Part shown: piece after piece, positions 7,717 to 15,186 of the stretch
Numbering within the stretch: position 1 is the first letter of the stretch
Layout: every line of letters begins with the position of its first letter
From: a virus
Reading direction: 5' to 3' (one strand)
DNA: 57,350 nucleotides
IMG/VR virus record: IMGVR_UViG_3300042564_001760
Coordinates: 1-57,350 of that record
Program-made: the position numbers and the translations under genes
The notes under the pieces: model-generated
What the model was told of the DNA's origin: nothing
Seen by the model: the letters and a program-made list of their open reading frames with translations, nothing else
The model's database searches: none

Positions 7717-8871
7717 TTATTTCTTTCTAAAAAGACTAAACCCTTCGAGTACAGTACTGCCAGTGTTTATTTTGCTAGCCATTTCTGGTTGTGCTGCACC
7801 TGCTTTAATTTTTTTCCTTATTCCGCCCAATGCGCCTGAACCGTATTCTGCTTTTTTGCGAACATTATTAAGTGCCTGTCCAGGTAATGATTTACCTGTT
7901 TGTGTATCAAATGTCTGCTGACCAATGTTAGCAGCACGTTTAGTTCCAACAGTTGCTACAGGATTTGCAACAACTTTTTCACCGCCTGGTGCTGTGGTAG
8001 TTGCATCTGGTGCTGCTTTTTCCGGAGCAGCATTTGGATTACCAGGCTTTGCTGTATTAGTTTTACTAACAGGAGCGTTGGCCATAGTGTTTGGTGCTGC
8101 TCCGCCTTTGGCTAGTTGTCCTGCCATAGCCCCCATTGCTCCACCCGCTGTTGGCTTAGCTGGTGCTGCTCCACCTGCTGCTGGTGCTGCCATTGATTTT
8201 TGTAACAGTTGTAGAATACGTTGTTTGCCTTTTTTATCTAGCTTGTCAATGTTGGCCTTGACCTGAGAATACATTGTTTGACCGGCTTGTGCTTGATCTT
8301 GACCTGCAAGTGCTGCTCCAGTTTTAGCCGCTGCCTGTTTGGCCACAGTACCTTGTATTGGTTTTGCTTGGGCTGTGCCTTTTGGTCCAGCCTTGTTGAT
8401 ATCTGTGGTACTAGGAGGAGTTGTTGCAGGTGCTGTACCTGCTGCCGGCTTAGCTGGTGTCGCTGCCGTATCAGATGCTGTTCCCGCTGCTGGATCTTCT
8501 GCGCCTGCTGCTGCACCACTAGATGAACTGCCAATAACATTTGGATCGTTAATTGCTGATAATCCTTGATTTTGTCCTGCTTTAACACCCGCTATAAAAC
8601 CTTTAGGTTGAGTAGAAGTTCCTCCACCTGCTGCTTTTTTTGCAATAGGTTTGCCAGTTGCAGTGCCATCATCAGTAGCAGCTACCTGTGACTTTCCTGC
8701 TTGGAATCCTTTTTTAGCAGCAGCACCTAGGCCAGCAATGCCTCCAGCAACAGCACCAATACCTTTTGCAGCCATTCCTGCTACATTACCTATAGCTTGA
8801 CCAAACTTATTAAATTTAGGTCCTTCATCAAGCTGATTAGTTGATTCGATTAAAAGGTCATTGATTCTCAT
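7717..8871 (-). CDS. Ala/Gly/Pro-rich hypothetical protein
   Basis: This 384-residue protein is dominated by Ala, Gly, Pro, Thr and Lys. It starts MRINDLLIESTNQLDEGPKF, followed by a glycine-rich helical stretch (about 25-60) and long linker-like low-complexity sequence. A basic C-terminus (GALGGIRKKIKAG...EGFSLFRKK) ends it. The N-terminus contains two L-x-E sites (LIE, LDE) of the type T4 prohead protease gp21 cuts; that is suggestive only. AGGAAA lies 8 bases before the ATG, and an AATAAATA late box lies 28 bases upstream, so late expression is likely. Its composition is unlike its neighbours. I do not recognise a function; a head-internal or linker-type structural protein is possible. Confidence 0.7.
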   Translation of the reverse strand: MRINDLLIESTNQLDEGPKFNKFGQAIGNVAGMAAKGIGAVAGGIAGLGAAAKKGFQAGKSQVAATDDGTATGKPIAKKAAGGGTSTQPKGFIAGVKAGQNQGLSAINDPNVIGSSSSGAAAGAEDPAAGTASDTAATPAKPAAGTAPATTPPSTTDINKAGPKGTAQAKPIQGTVAKQAAAKTGAALAGQDQAQAGQTMYSQVKANIDKLDKKGKQRILQLLQKSMAAPAAGGAAPAKPTAGGAMGAMAGQLAKGGAAPNTMANAPVSKTNTAKPGNPNAAPEKAAPDATTTAPGGEKVVANPVATVGTKRAANIGQQTFDTQTGKSLPGQALNNVRKKAEYGSGALGGIRKKIKAGAAQPEMASKINTGSTVLEGFSLFRKK

Positions 8872-8898
8872 TTTAAAGTTTCCTAAAAGATTATAGTT

Positions 8899-8906
8899 TA
8901 TTTATT
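8899..8906 (-). promoter_or_regulatory. T4-like late promoter box AATAAATA
   Basis: AATAAATA on the minus strand lies 28 bases before the ATG at 8871, with AGGAAA in between. It also marks the 3' boundary of the structured non-coding stretch. Confidence 0.6.
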
Positions 8907-8909
8907 ACA

Positions 8910-9420
8910 TCTATGAGCTAAAGCTCATATTCGTTTTCGCTTATCGCTCAACGAATTTTCTTTCTCTTAACATTGATTACACTAAGTGCGAAGCACTTTA
9001 AATATTATCTAGATTGTTCAGTCACACTTAGCCCTGACGGGCTAAAAATGAACATTATCTGAGTTGCACAATGTCACATAGCGTTACAGCATTACTAAGG
9101 CGGTCGTCCGGTACCTTTAGCTGCGTCTTAATACGACGGCGGGTCTGCAAATATACGCTAACATATTTACAGCCGTGGGTTCTTCACCCTCTTTTAGCCT
9201 TGATTGACACTTTCTTGTACAGTAAACCGGTTCCGTAGGCATATCCGATCATGGTCCTGTTAAGGATACTACTGTACAACCCCTCTGCCAAGTAGGGAAT
9301 TCCATTGACTGTGATCCGAGATCCAGCTTTAAGGGCACACTAACAACGCCGGTGCGGGCTTATTTGGCAGTCTTTTGCCTGAATTTATTGAGCCTAATAG
9401 TACCTTGCGGTAGTGTGTGT
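8910..9420 (-). ncRNA. candidate large structured non-coding RNA
   Basis: About 550 bases hold no plausible gene but many perfect inverted repeats. Stems: 8913-8919/8922-8928 (ATGAGCT); 8929-8935/8950-8956 (ATTCGTT); 8984-8989/8993-8998 (AAGTGC); 9015-9020/9049-9054 (TGTTCA) enclosing 9028-9034/9039-9045 (TTAGCCC); 9145-9154/9163-9172 (10 pairs, one weak); 9177-9180/9186-9189; 9215-9224/9270-9279 (TTGTACAGTA, 10 perfect bp); 9281-9284/9294-9297; and 9336-9340/9413-9417 closing a branch that holds a GCAA (GNRA) tetraloop hairpin at 9401-9412 on the minus strand. The middle is G+C-richer than the genes around it (29 of 60 bases at 9061-9120). Minus strand is chosen because both flanking genes are on it and the GNRA loop reads that way. 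No tRNA or intron core was recognised. GOLLD- or ROOL-like phage RNAs are possible classes. Confidence 0.55.
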
Positions 9421-9423
9421 CTA

Positions 9424-9858
9424 TTACTTTTTGGATTTTTTGAGGATGTGTGAGCCGTGAACTCGAACCTGTATGTGACCGTTGTACCAGTCAGTGGATT
9501 CTAGAACTTTGTGTTTGAATTGTTCTCTTGCCTCGATGTAGCTGCATTCTGATTTGTTTTTGCAGTAAAATAGTATTTCTCTGGTGAAGTTATCTTTGCC
9601 TAGTGCCTGTATGTCTGCTGTTAGCGCATCGCTAGAACCATAATAGTCCTTCCAGTCGCTTTCGATCTTGCCTCTAATTTTCTTTTTCTTCTTCTTGCCG
9701 TTTTTAAGTGTGATTGTTTTGTATGTTGTTTTAGCGAATTTTGCTAGTTTTTTGCCTATATACTTGCGTCCAGAGACGACATTGGTAATAAGATATACGA
9801 ATCCGATATATTCTTCTGATACTTCTTCAACGATTTTTTTCTTATACAACCATGTCAT
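9424..9858 (-). CDS. GIY-YIG family endonuclease, free-standing
   Basis: This 144-residue protein carries a GIY-YIG nuclease core: GFVYLITNVVSGRKYIGKK at about 18-36 (the GIY and YIG strands), a lysine-rich loop, then WKDYYGSS and the helix with FTREILFYC (candidate catalytic Arg). SYIEAREQF follows with the candidate metal-binding Glu, then WYNGHI. Free-standing enzymes of this type (T4 Seg-like) nick DNA and can spread their own gene. The start ATG overlaps the upstream stop (ATGA), suggesting coupled translation. The C-terminus is rich in Lys and Ser. The structured RNA candidate begins immediately after the stop codon. The enzyme could instead be a resident nuclease with a phage function. 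Confidence 0.75.
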   Translation of the reverse strand: MTWLYKKKIVEEVSEEYIGFVYLITNVVSGRKYIGKKLAKFAKTTYKTITLKNGKKKKKKIRGKIESDWKDYYGSSDALTADIQALGKDNFTREILFYCKNKSECSYIEAREQFKHKVLESTDWYNGHIQVRVHGSHILKKSKK

Positions 9859-10088
9859 CCCTTATGTATCTTAGGAGGCCTGCCTACCATGCCTTTTCTG
9901 GCTTGTTTGCGTACTTCTCTCTTTGTTTGTATTTCTACTCTTCGTATGCTGGCTTGATCTCTAATTTCTGATAGTGCGTTTCTTGCTTTGATGCCTGCTT
10001 CGTCTGAATTTTTGTATTCAAACCGATCCTGCCATTTAAAATATTCCTGGAAGGCCTGAATCATTTTATCGTGTGCTTCTGTAGTCAA
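9855..10088 (-). CDS. small conserved hypothetical protein
   Basis: This 77-residue, highly charged, mostly helical protein begins MTTEAHDKMIQAFQEYFKW and has a central FEYKNSDEAGIKARNALSEI segment. The C-terminus is basic, ending KGMVGRPPKIHKG. The GRPPK end resembles an AT-hook-like DNA-contacting tail, but a single copy is weak evidence. The start is a TTG overlapping the gp46 stop (TTGA), with GGAG 8 bases upstream; the next in-frame ATG is codon 9. It lies between gp46 and the GIY-YIG gene in one minus-strand unit with overlapping stops and starts. From memory, similar small proteins follow gene 46 in aquatic T4-like phages. Function unknown. Confidence 0.75.
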   Translation of the reverse strand: MTTEAHDKMIQAFQEYFKWQDRFEYKNSDEAGIKARNALSEIRDQASIRRVEIQTKREVRKQARKGMVGRPPKIHKG

Positions 10089-11863
10089 GCAACAATCTCC
10101 ACATCGTTGCTGTAGCTTGTAAATCCGTTCTCCTTGATAACTTTGAGCACGTGATTAACACGGCTGGTTAGATCGTCTCTATGTGAAATTAGGAAAACAT
10201 TCTTGTTGCGTTCACGTGTCATCTTCTTGAGCACAGCAATGCTTGATTCAACACCGCTGGCATCCATACCTGAATCTACCAGTTCGTCAATGAATAATAG
10301 GTTAATGGCCTGATATAGATTTTCCCACACATCACGAAATGCCCAACTCAAACTTAATATAAGTCTATTACGTTCACCCCTACTGAGATTGTCAAAGTCT
10401 AGATCCTGCCCCAACTGTGTAATGATCACGGTAAGATCGTTTTGAAACTCCACAGTGTGCGGAAGGCCAATCTTATCTAGATAATAAGTCAATCGTTGAT
10501 TGAGATAGGCCAAGTTCTGATCAATTATGCGTTTACGAATAAAGCTGTCTTTGTTGGTCAGTAGCTTGTGCAAAAACTCTTGATGATCTTTGATTCTGAT
10601 TATTTTATTAAGATTGTCATAGTCAATGACCTGTAATGCAGTGTGTTTTAATTCTTCAATCTGTTCAAGATAAGGATTGGTTTCCCCTGCTTTGATCTCT
10701 ATATCACGTTCAAGTCCACTGAGTGTGTTTTTGTGATTCAATGCCTGTTCTAGATTGTCGTAGATCACAGCGGGAATTTCACCTAGTTCACCTAATGCTT
10801 TAACAGCGTCGGTATGTTCCAACCATTGAGTATTAGTTGCCAATGCCTGCAAGGCAGTTTCTTGCAGATCTTTGCGTTTCTTTTCTAACAACGCCACCTG
10901 TTTGTCGTCGTGAAAGCCTTGTCCACAGCTATGACAGGTATGATTTTCTAAACTAGCAATATCTGCTTTAAGTTTATCCATCTCCTTAATTTCTCTAGCT
11001 TCGTCTAGCTCACATCGTTTAATCCAACCGGTGAGATCGTTGATGGCCTTGCGTTTTGTGTTATAAGTATCTAAAGATCTATGTGCCGCAATTTCTTGAT
11101 CAATGTCTATGTCTAGGAGTTGTTCGATGGCTCTGGCAAGATTAGTGATGCTGGTCTCGTTCTGCTCTTCCCACATCTTTTGTTTCCGCTCCAGTGATTC
11201 TATGCTTTGTTGTATGCGGTCGTTGGATATTTTTATAGTTTCGATCTTGGTATTTTCTGTAACTATAGAATCCTTGCTGATCTTGATCAATTCTTTAAGA
11301 GCTTCGGCTTTTTCACTCAACAAGGTAATACCCAATAACTGTTCAATGATGGCTCGTTGATCAGCAGCTTTCATTGATAAAAACGGTTCTGTGTAGGTGT
11401 TCAATGCCACAAGATGTTTGAACATGTCATGAGTCATACCAAACACATCTTCTATAGCTTTTTGTGTTTCTCTGCTGTCACCTTGACTTTCGTCTTGATC
11501 TAGATTTTCTTGTTCTCGTCCATTGACAGTAAACTTTAAAACGTTGGGCTTACGACCACGTTCAATATGATAGTCCACTCCGTCTTTTTCAAAACTCATG
11601 GTAACCAACATGCCTTTGTTGTTGATTTTGTTTACAAGATTATCTTTCTTGATGTTGGTTAATGCATTGCCATAGATAGCATAACTCAGGCCATTGATAA
11701 TGGTGGTTTTGCCTGTGCCGTTTCTGGCACCCGAGTCGTCTCCGCCTAGGTCCATGTTTTCACCTAAGACTAGTGTGAGCTGTCCGCGATCGAAGTCGAT
11801 GGCCTGGGTCTGTGCGCCCACGCTCATGAAATTACGAACGGTGAGATTCTGTATCTTAATCAT
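10085..11863 (-). CDS. 46: recombination endonuclease subunit gp46 (Rad50/SbcC-like ATPase)
   Basis: 592 residues (T4 gp46: 560). With gp47 it forms the Rad50-Mre11-like complex that resects DNA ends for T4-type recombination-dependent replication and host DNA breakdown. Walker A is GARNGTGKTT at 45-54. Long coiled-coil arms run through the middle and meet at a zinc hook, CHSC at about 311. The ABC signature is LSRGERNRL at about 499, and Walker B is LLFIDELVDSGMD near 520, followed by an SHRDD switch region. All key motifs are present. ATG 11863 overlaps the gp47 stop (ATGA), so the two subunits are translationally coupled, as expected for a stoichiometric complex. Confidence 0.97.
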   Translation of the reverse strand: MIKIQNLTVRNFMSVGAQTQAIDFDRGQLTLVLGENMDLGGDDSGARNGTGKTTIINGLSYAIYGNALTNIKKDNLVNKINNKGMLVTMSFEKDGVDYHIERGRKPNVLKFTVNGREQENLDQDESQGDSRETQKAIEDVFGMTHDMFKHLVALNTYTEPFLSMKAADQRAIIEQLLGITLLSEKAEALKELIKISKDSIVTENTKIETIKISNDRIQQSIESLERKQKMWEEQNETSITNLARAIEQLLDIDIDQEIAAHRSLDTYNTKRKAINDLTGWIKRCELDEAREIKEMDKLKADIASLENHTCHSCGQGFHDDKQVALLEKKRKDLQETALQALATNTQWLEHTDAVKALGELGEIPAVIYDNLEQALNHKNTLSGLERDIEIKAGETNPYLEQIEELKHTALQVIDYDNLNKIIRIKDHQEFLHKLLTNKDSFIRKRIIDQNLAYLNQRLTYYLDKIGLPHTVEFQNDLTVIITQLGQDLDFDNLSRGERNRLILSLSWAFRDVWENLYQAINLLFIDELVDSGMDASGVESSIAVLKKMTRERNKNVFLISHRDDLTSRVNHVLKVIKENGFTSYSNDVEIVA

Positions 11864-12870
11864 AGGTCGTTATATATCTCCAACAGCAGACTCTTTTCAA
11901 AGGTATCGCTGTCAATGGCGTTTATCTGATTCATCACAATGGTGTCTACACTTTCAAAGTTGATATCAATCGGAGTTGAGTTAGCATCAACTTCAACTTT
12001 TTCCGGAATTAACATGAGTTCTCGCAGTTTGTACTGCGGCATAAATGTTTCTTTGATGAAATTGGCTTCTTCAAAACTGAGAGGCAAATCAATAGTCACA
12101 CGACAGTGCATACGTTCTCGTAGCAATTGATCTGGTTTGTCAATGATCTGACTCAGTTTATATGTTCTAAAGGTAGGCTGACTAGGCCAAGACTTAAACT
12201 CAGGCTCTCCACCCCACTCTAGCATCATCATACCACGATCGTCATCGCCTGCATCGGCATAGTTGTGAGGAAACGCATTACCGATATAATGTATGTTTCT
12301 ACTGTGTTGACGTTTGTGAAAGTGTCCTGTAAACACATATTCCTGATTTACAAAATGCCCAGACTGAATTGTGCCATGATCTGGCATCTGTATCATGGCA
12401 TTCATATAAAAGCTAGGCAGTTCCAAATGTCCAAACATATATCTGCTTTTGATGTTAGGAATGTCCCGCCACTCATCGGCAACCAGCCAAGGCATAATAG
12501 TAACATCGCCTAGGGTTAGCGTTTCTCTAATCGGAATAATATTAGGAAACAGGCGCATAAACTCTACGGAGTTAATCTCACGTTTGTCTTTGTAGAACAG
12601 ATCGTGATTGCCTAAGATGAAATAGACTTTCTCAAATGATTGACTCAACTTCTCTAAGTTGCTGACAGTATAATTCATAGTACTAACATCTGTAGTACTA
12701 CGATTGTGGTGCCAGTCACCTAGAAAGATAGCAGTTTCACAACCCTGTGCTTGAGCAGTATCACAAAACCAAGAAACAAAATCTTCGCAATCTTGATTGT
12801 GTGTGCGACTACCACCTTTTAGGCCAAAATGTATGTCAGTAAAACAAGCTACTTTTTTAAATAGGTTCAT
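11860..12870 (-). CDS. 47: recombination endonuclease subunit gp47 (Mre11/SbcD-like nuclease)
   Basis: 336 residues, the same size class as T4 gp47. The calcineurin-like phosphoesterase motifs appear in order: DIH at 12-14, GDWHH at 51-55, GNHD at 87-90 and TGHFH near 180. These ligate the two metal ions of the Mre11-type nuclease. Its partner gp46 follows with a 4-base overlap. AAGGAG is well placed before ATG 12870. It is separated from the gp55 gene by only 41 bases and on the same strand, so a shared transcript with gp55, gp46 and the downstream small genes is likely. Confidence 0.97.
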   Translation of the reverse strand: MNLFKKVACFTDIHFGLKGGSRTHNQDCEDFVSWFCDTAQAQGCETAIFLGDWHHNRSTTDVSTMNYTVSNLEKLSQSFEKVYFILGNHDLFYKDKREINSVEFMRLFPNIIPIRETLTLGDVTIMPWLVADEWRDIPNIKSRYMFGHLELPSFYMNAMIQMPDHGTIQSGHFVNQEYVFTGHFHKRQHSRNIHYIGNAFPHNYADAGDDDRGMMMLEWGGEPEFKSWPSQPTFRTYKLSQIIDKPDQLLRERMHCRVTIDLPLSFEEANFIKETFMPQYKLRELMLIPEKVEVDANSTPIDINFESVDTIVMNQINAIDSDTFEKSLLLEIYNDL

Positions 12871-12911
12871 AGAATCTCCTTAGTTATTGTAACACATCTA
12901 CAACAACTAGG

Positions 12912-13769
12912 TCAATCCCAATCACTGCCATCCACTGAACTGGTACTAACAGCCCCACTGACTCCGTTTCCACTATTCTGTCGAGTCCAGCTTGGATTCA
13001 TTCCATTCATTTCTAGAATATCATCTCGAATATTTTGATTGCGTTTTTCAATATTAATGATTCTAACAAATGAGTTAGTAACAGCCGCAGTGTAGTAGGC
13101 AAAAGGATTGTCTGATTTTGATTCATCAAACTGTAAGCCAATCTGCGTTAGCTGTAAGATGGCCTGCCCACGCATTTCGTCGTTGTAAGTATATCCTCTA
13201 ACATTGCCACGAGTGGCATATCTTTCACATAGTTTTATAAACATACGAGCTAGATTGTTAGTCATTCGTCCGTGTTCTTTGTTGAACTCGCCATCGAGTA
13301 ATCCACCTTTCCAATGGCTTTTTCCTACACAGATTAAATTGTCGTTGTCATCAAATTTCCAGTGCTGAAAAGGAGGAAAGTTAACTTTGTCGTGACTGTC
13401 AGCAGTATTCTTTAGAGTCTTTTTGCGCCCCGGCGCCAGCGGAATATGATCAAAAGTCATCACGCGAAATACTAAATCTTGCTTTTGCACCTTGCGATAG
13501 TCTACTTCAAATTCTTTAATGGATATTTTTTTACCCCCGGCAATTACTGCCGCCTCGTGAGCCTGTTTGGCCATTTTTACAGCTCTGTTTCTTTTGGCTT
13601 CTGCTACAGTTCTCACATTGATTTTTGCAAGATTAACAACAATAAGATCGTATTCGCTGTATTCGGGCAGAGTAAAACTACAATAGGTATTTTTACTAAG
13701 ATGTATTTCTCGGAGCAAATCCTTGTTGGTAAGGTATTTGATCTTGGGTGGCTGGGCAATGATAGTCAT
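12912..13769 (-). CDS. 55: late-transcription sigma factor gp55, long form
   Basis: 285 residues, against 185 in T4. The sigma region 2-like block lies at about 169-253: NNLARMFIKLCERYATRGN, then GYTYNDEMRGQAILQL, LQFDESKSDNPFAYYTAAV and EKRNQNIRDD. This is the T4-like gp55 signature. It directs host RNA polymerase to TATAAATA-type late promoters, many of which occur in this window. An extra segment of over 100 residues precedes the core; its start, YLTNKDLLREIHLSKNTYC, looks like a separate conserved module rather than random extension. The C-terminus ends in a Ser/Gly-rich acidic tail (...SVDGSDWD), where T4 gp55 contacts the sliding clamp. AAAGGA precedes the ATG by about 10 bases. The plus-strand baseplate genes begin divergently 71 bases away. 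Confidence 0.93.
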   Translation of the reverse strand: MTIIAQPPKIKYLTNKDLLREIHLSKNTYCSFTLPEYSEYDLIVVNLAKINVRTVAEAKRNRAVKMAKQAHEAAVIAGGKKISIKEFEVDYRKVQKQDLVFRVMTFDHIPLAPGRKKTLKNTADSHDKVNFPPFQHWKFDDNDNLICVGKSHWKGGLLDGEFNKEHGRMTNNLARMFIKLCERYATRGNVRGYTYNDEMRGQAILQLTQIGLQFDESKSDNPFAYYTAAVTNSFVRIINIEKRNQNIRDDILEMNGMNPSWTRQNSGNGVSGAVSTSSVDGSDWD

Positions 13770-13813
13770 TAAGTGTTATTCCTTTTAGTAATATAATAGC
13801 ACATTTTACAAAG

Positions 13814-13821
13814 AATAAATA
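13814..13821 (+). promoter_or_regulatory. T4-like late promoter box AATAAATA
   Basis: AATAAATA lies 19 bases before the ATG at 13841, in the divergent gap between gp55 and the baseplate genes. It is likely the promoter that opens the plus-strand tail operon. Confidence 0.6.
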
Positions 13822-13840
13822 GACAAAACGGATATTAATT

Positions 13841-14869
13841 ATGTCATTGTCTATAAACCCTATTAAAAATCTAGCATCAAGCATCGGCAGTAGTCTTGGT
13901 AATCTAGCCAATGCTGCAAATCAGTCTGCTGGCAATTTCAGTATGCCTAGTGTAAATTTTGACAAACAAAATCTAGATGCCACTGTCAATAGACTAAGTG
14001 GTGGTTTTGGCAGCAGCTTGAATGGTATCACTGGCAAATTAAATTCATCTAGTGTTAGTAATTTATCCGGAACTGTGCAAAATTTTGCACAAAATGGTTT
14101 GACATCACTGTCAGGAGTTGCAGGTAGTTTTGCCACAGCTGGTCGAGGTGTTATTGAGAACATCGCATCAGGCGGTAGTGTTGCTGGATTAGCCACTGGA
14201 TTATTGAACGGTGCAGGACAACAAACTGCTGCCGCATTGGCAAGTATAGGACTTGATTTGATCAGTGCCGCTAGAGCAAAAAATATTCCCAGTACAGCCA
14301 CTCTAGCACTAGGCGAAGAAGCTTCAGTGGTGCAAGTATATCCCGGTAAGGAAGGTGATTGGCGTATAAAAATTTATTCAGTATTTGGAGAAATAGTTTT
14401 TCCAACAACACCAACATTTAGTCTATCAAACAAAGCAAACTACAACAATCAAGAGTTAGTCCACGCAAATTTTCCACACCCTGTTTATAAAAACAGCACT
14501 TCGGACGATATTTCAATCAGCGGAGAGTTTCCAGTTGAAACCGAAGAAGACGCTGCTAATTGGTTGCGTACCATTGCTCTAGGTCGTGGCCTTACCAAAA
14601 TGTTTTATGGCAAAAGTTCTTTTCAAGGAAATCCTCCTCCTATTTGTACCTTGTCGGGATATGGTGCAGTTTTAAAAGATATTCCCGTAGTAATAAAATC
14701 TTTTCAGGTTGATTTCAAAGATGATGTTCACTATATACTTGCAGCTGGTTCATCTGTACCTAGATTAAGCACCATACAAATTACCTGCCAACCTGTATAC
14801 AGTAAAAGTTCTCAAAGAGGATTTGATTTCCAATCGTATGCCAAAAACGGCGGCAACATTCCTTTCTAA
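13841..14869 (+). CDS. 48: baseplate tail-tube cap/initiator protein, gp48/gp54-like
   Basis: 342 residues (T4 gp48: 364; gp54: 320). The first half (about 1-150) is Ser/Ala/Gly/Asn-rich with phased helices (NLASSIGSSLGNLANAANQS). The second half is a beta-rich domain: FGEIVFPTTPTFSLSNKAN, ISISGEFPVETEEDAANWLR, then a C-terminal IKSFQVDFKDDVHYI...VPRLSTIQITCQPVYSK block. This C-terminal pattern is that of the tail-tube-like proteins gp48 and gp54, which cap the hub and start tube growth. Assignment between the two is not settled by what I can see; gp48 is chosen from memory of the order in T4-like aquatic phages. It is the first gene of the plus-strand baseplate unit. Confidence 0.65.
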   Translation: MSLSINPIKNLASSIGSSLGNLANAANQSAGNFSMPSVNFDKQNLDATVNRLSGGFGSSLNGITGKLNSSSVSNLSGTVQNFAQNGLTSLSGVAGSFATAGRGVIENIASGGSVAGLATGLLNGAGQQTAAALASIGLDLISAARAKNIPSTATLALGEEASVVQVYPGKEGDWRIKIYSVFGEIVFPTTPTFSLSNKANYNNQELVHANFPHPVYKNSTSDDISISGEFPVETEEDAANWLRTIALGRGLTKMFYGKSSFQGNPPPICTLSGYGAVLKDIPVVIKSFQVDFKDDVHYILAAGSSVPRLSTIQITCQPVYSKSSQRGFDFQSYAKNGGNIPF

Positions 14870-14872
14870 TAT

Positions 14873-15184
14873 ATGGCAATTTATAAAAAAACTAGTCCCT
14901 GGTATATTACCAAACAAAATACACTTTACTTGGAATTATTGACTCTAAGAACAATTCCAACTTCCGATGATGATTTCAAATATGTCATTGAAAATCAATA
15001 CAGACACCGCCCAGATCTATTGGCATTTGATCTTTATCAGGATGCAAAATTATGGTGGGTGTTTGCACAAAGAAACAGATCAATACTAAAAGATCCCATC
15101 TACGATTTTTCTCCCGGAACTACAATTTTTTGTCCAGCTAGAGCCAATATTGATGCTGCCTTGTCAACCACTGCTGGAAATTAA
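14873..15184 (+). CDS. 53: baseplate wedge protein, gp53-like
   Basis: 103 residues, shorter than T4 gp53 (196). The core YRHRPDLLAFDLYQDAKLWW, then VFAQRN, ILKDPIYDF and GTTIFCP, is the gp53/LysM-like motif: a short helix pair and strand that, in T4, clamps wedges together in the baseplate. The missing length is mostly at the C-terminus, which ends soon after the motif. The gene begins 3 bases after the preceding stop with no visible Shine-Dalgarno sequence, so it probably depends on coupled translation. A short phage tail protein of LysM type is the alternative description. Confidence 0.8.
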   Translation: MAIYKKTSPWYITKQNTLYLELLTLRTIPTSDDDFKYVIENQYRHRPDLLAFDLYQDAKLWWVFAQRNRSILKDPIYDFSPGTTIFCPARANIDAALSTTAGN

Positions 15185-15186
15185 TT

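Noticed and set aside
7900-8588. Cys-rich and Ala-rich open frames opposite the low-complexity gene
   Set aside because: These are reverse-frame shadows of GCT/GCA-rich repeats, without start signals.
8872-9423. Group I or group II intron remnant or tmRNA
   Set aside because: I could not find group I core P7-type segments, a group II domain V hairpin or tmRNA ends. Kept only as an alternative to be tested with covariance models.
9445-9475. A GGTTCGAGTTC-like T-loop on the minus strand, suggesting a tRNA
   Set aside because: It lies in the coding end of the GIY-YIG gene (VRVHGSH), and no acceptor, D or anticodon arms with proper spacing were found around it.
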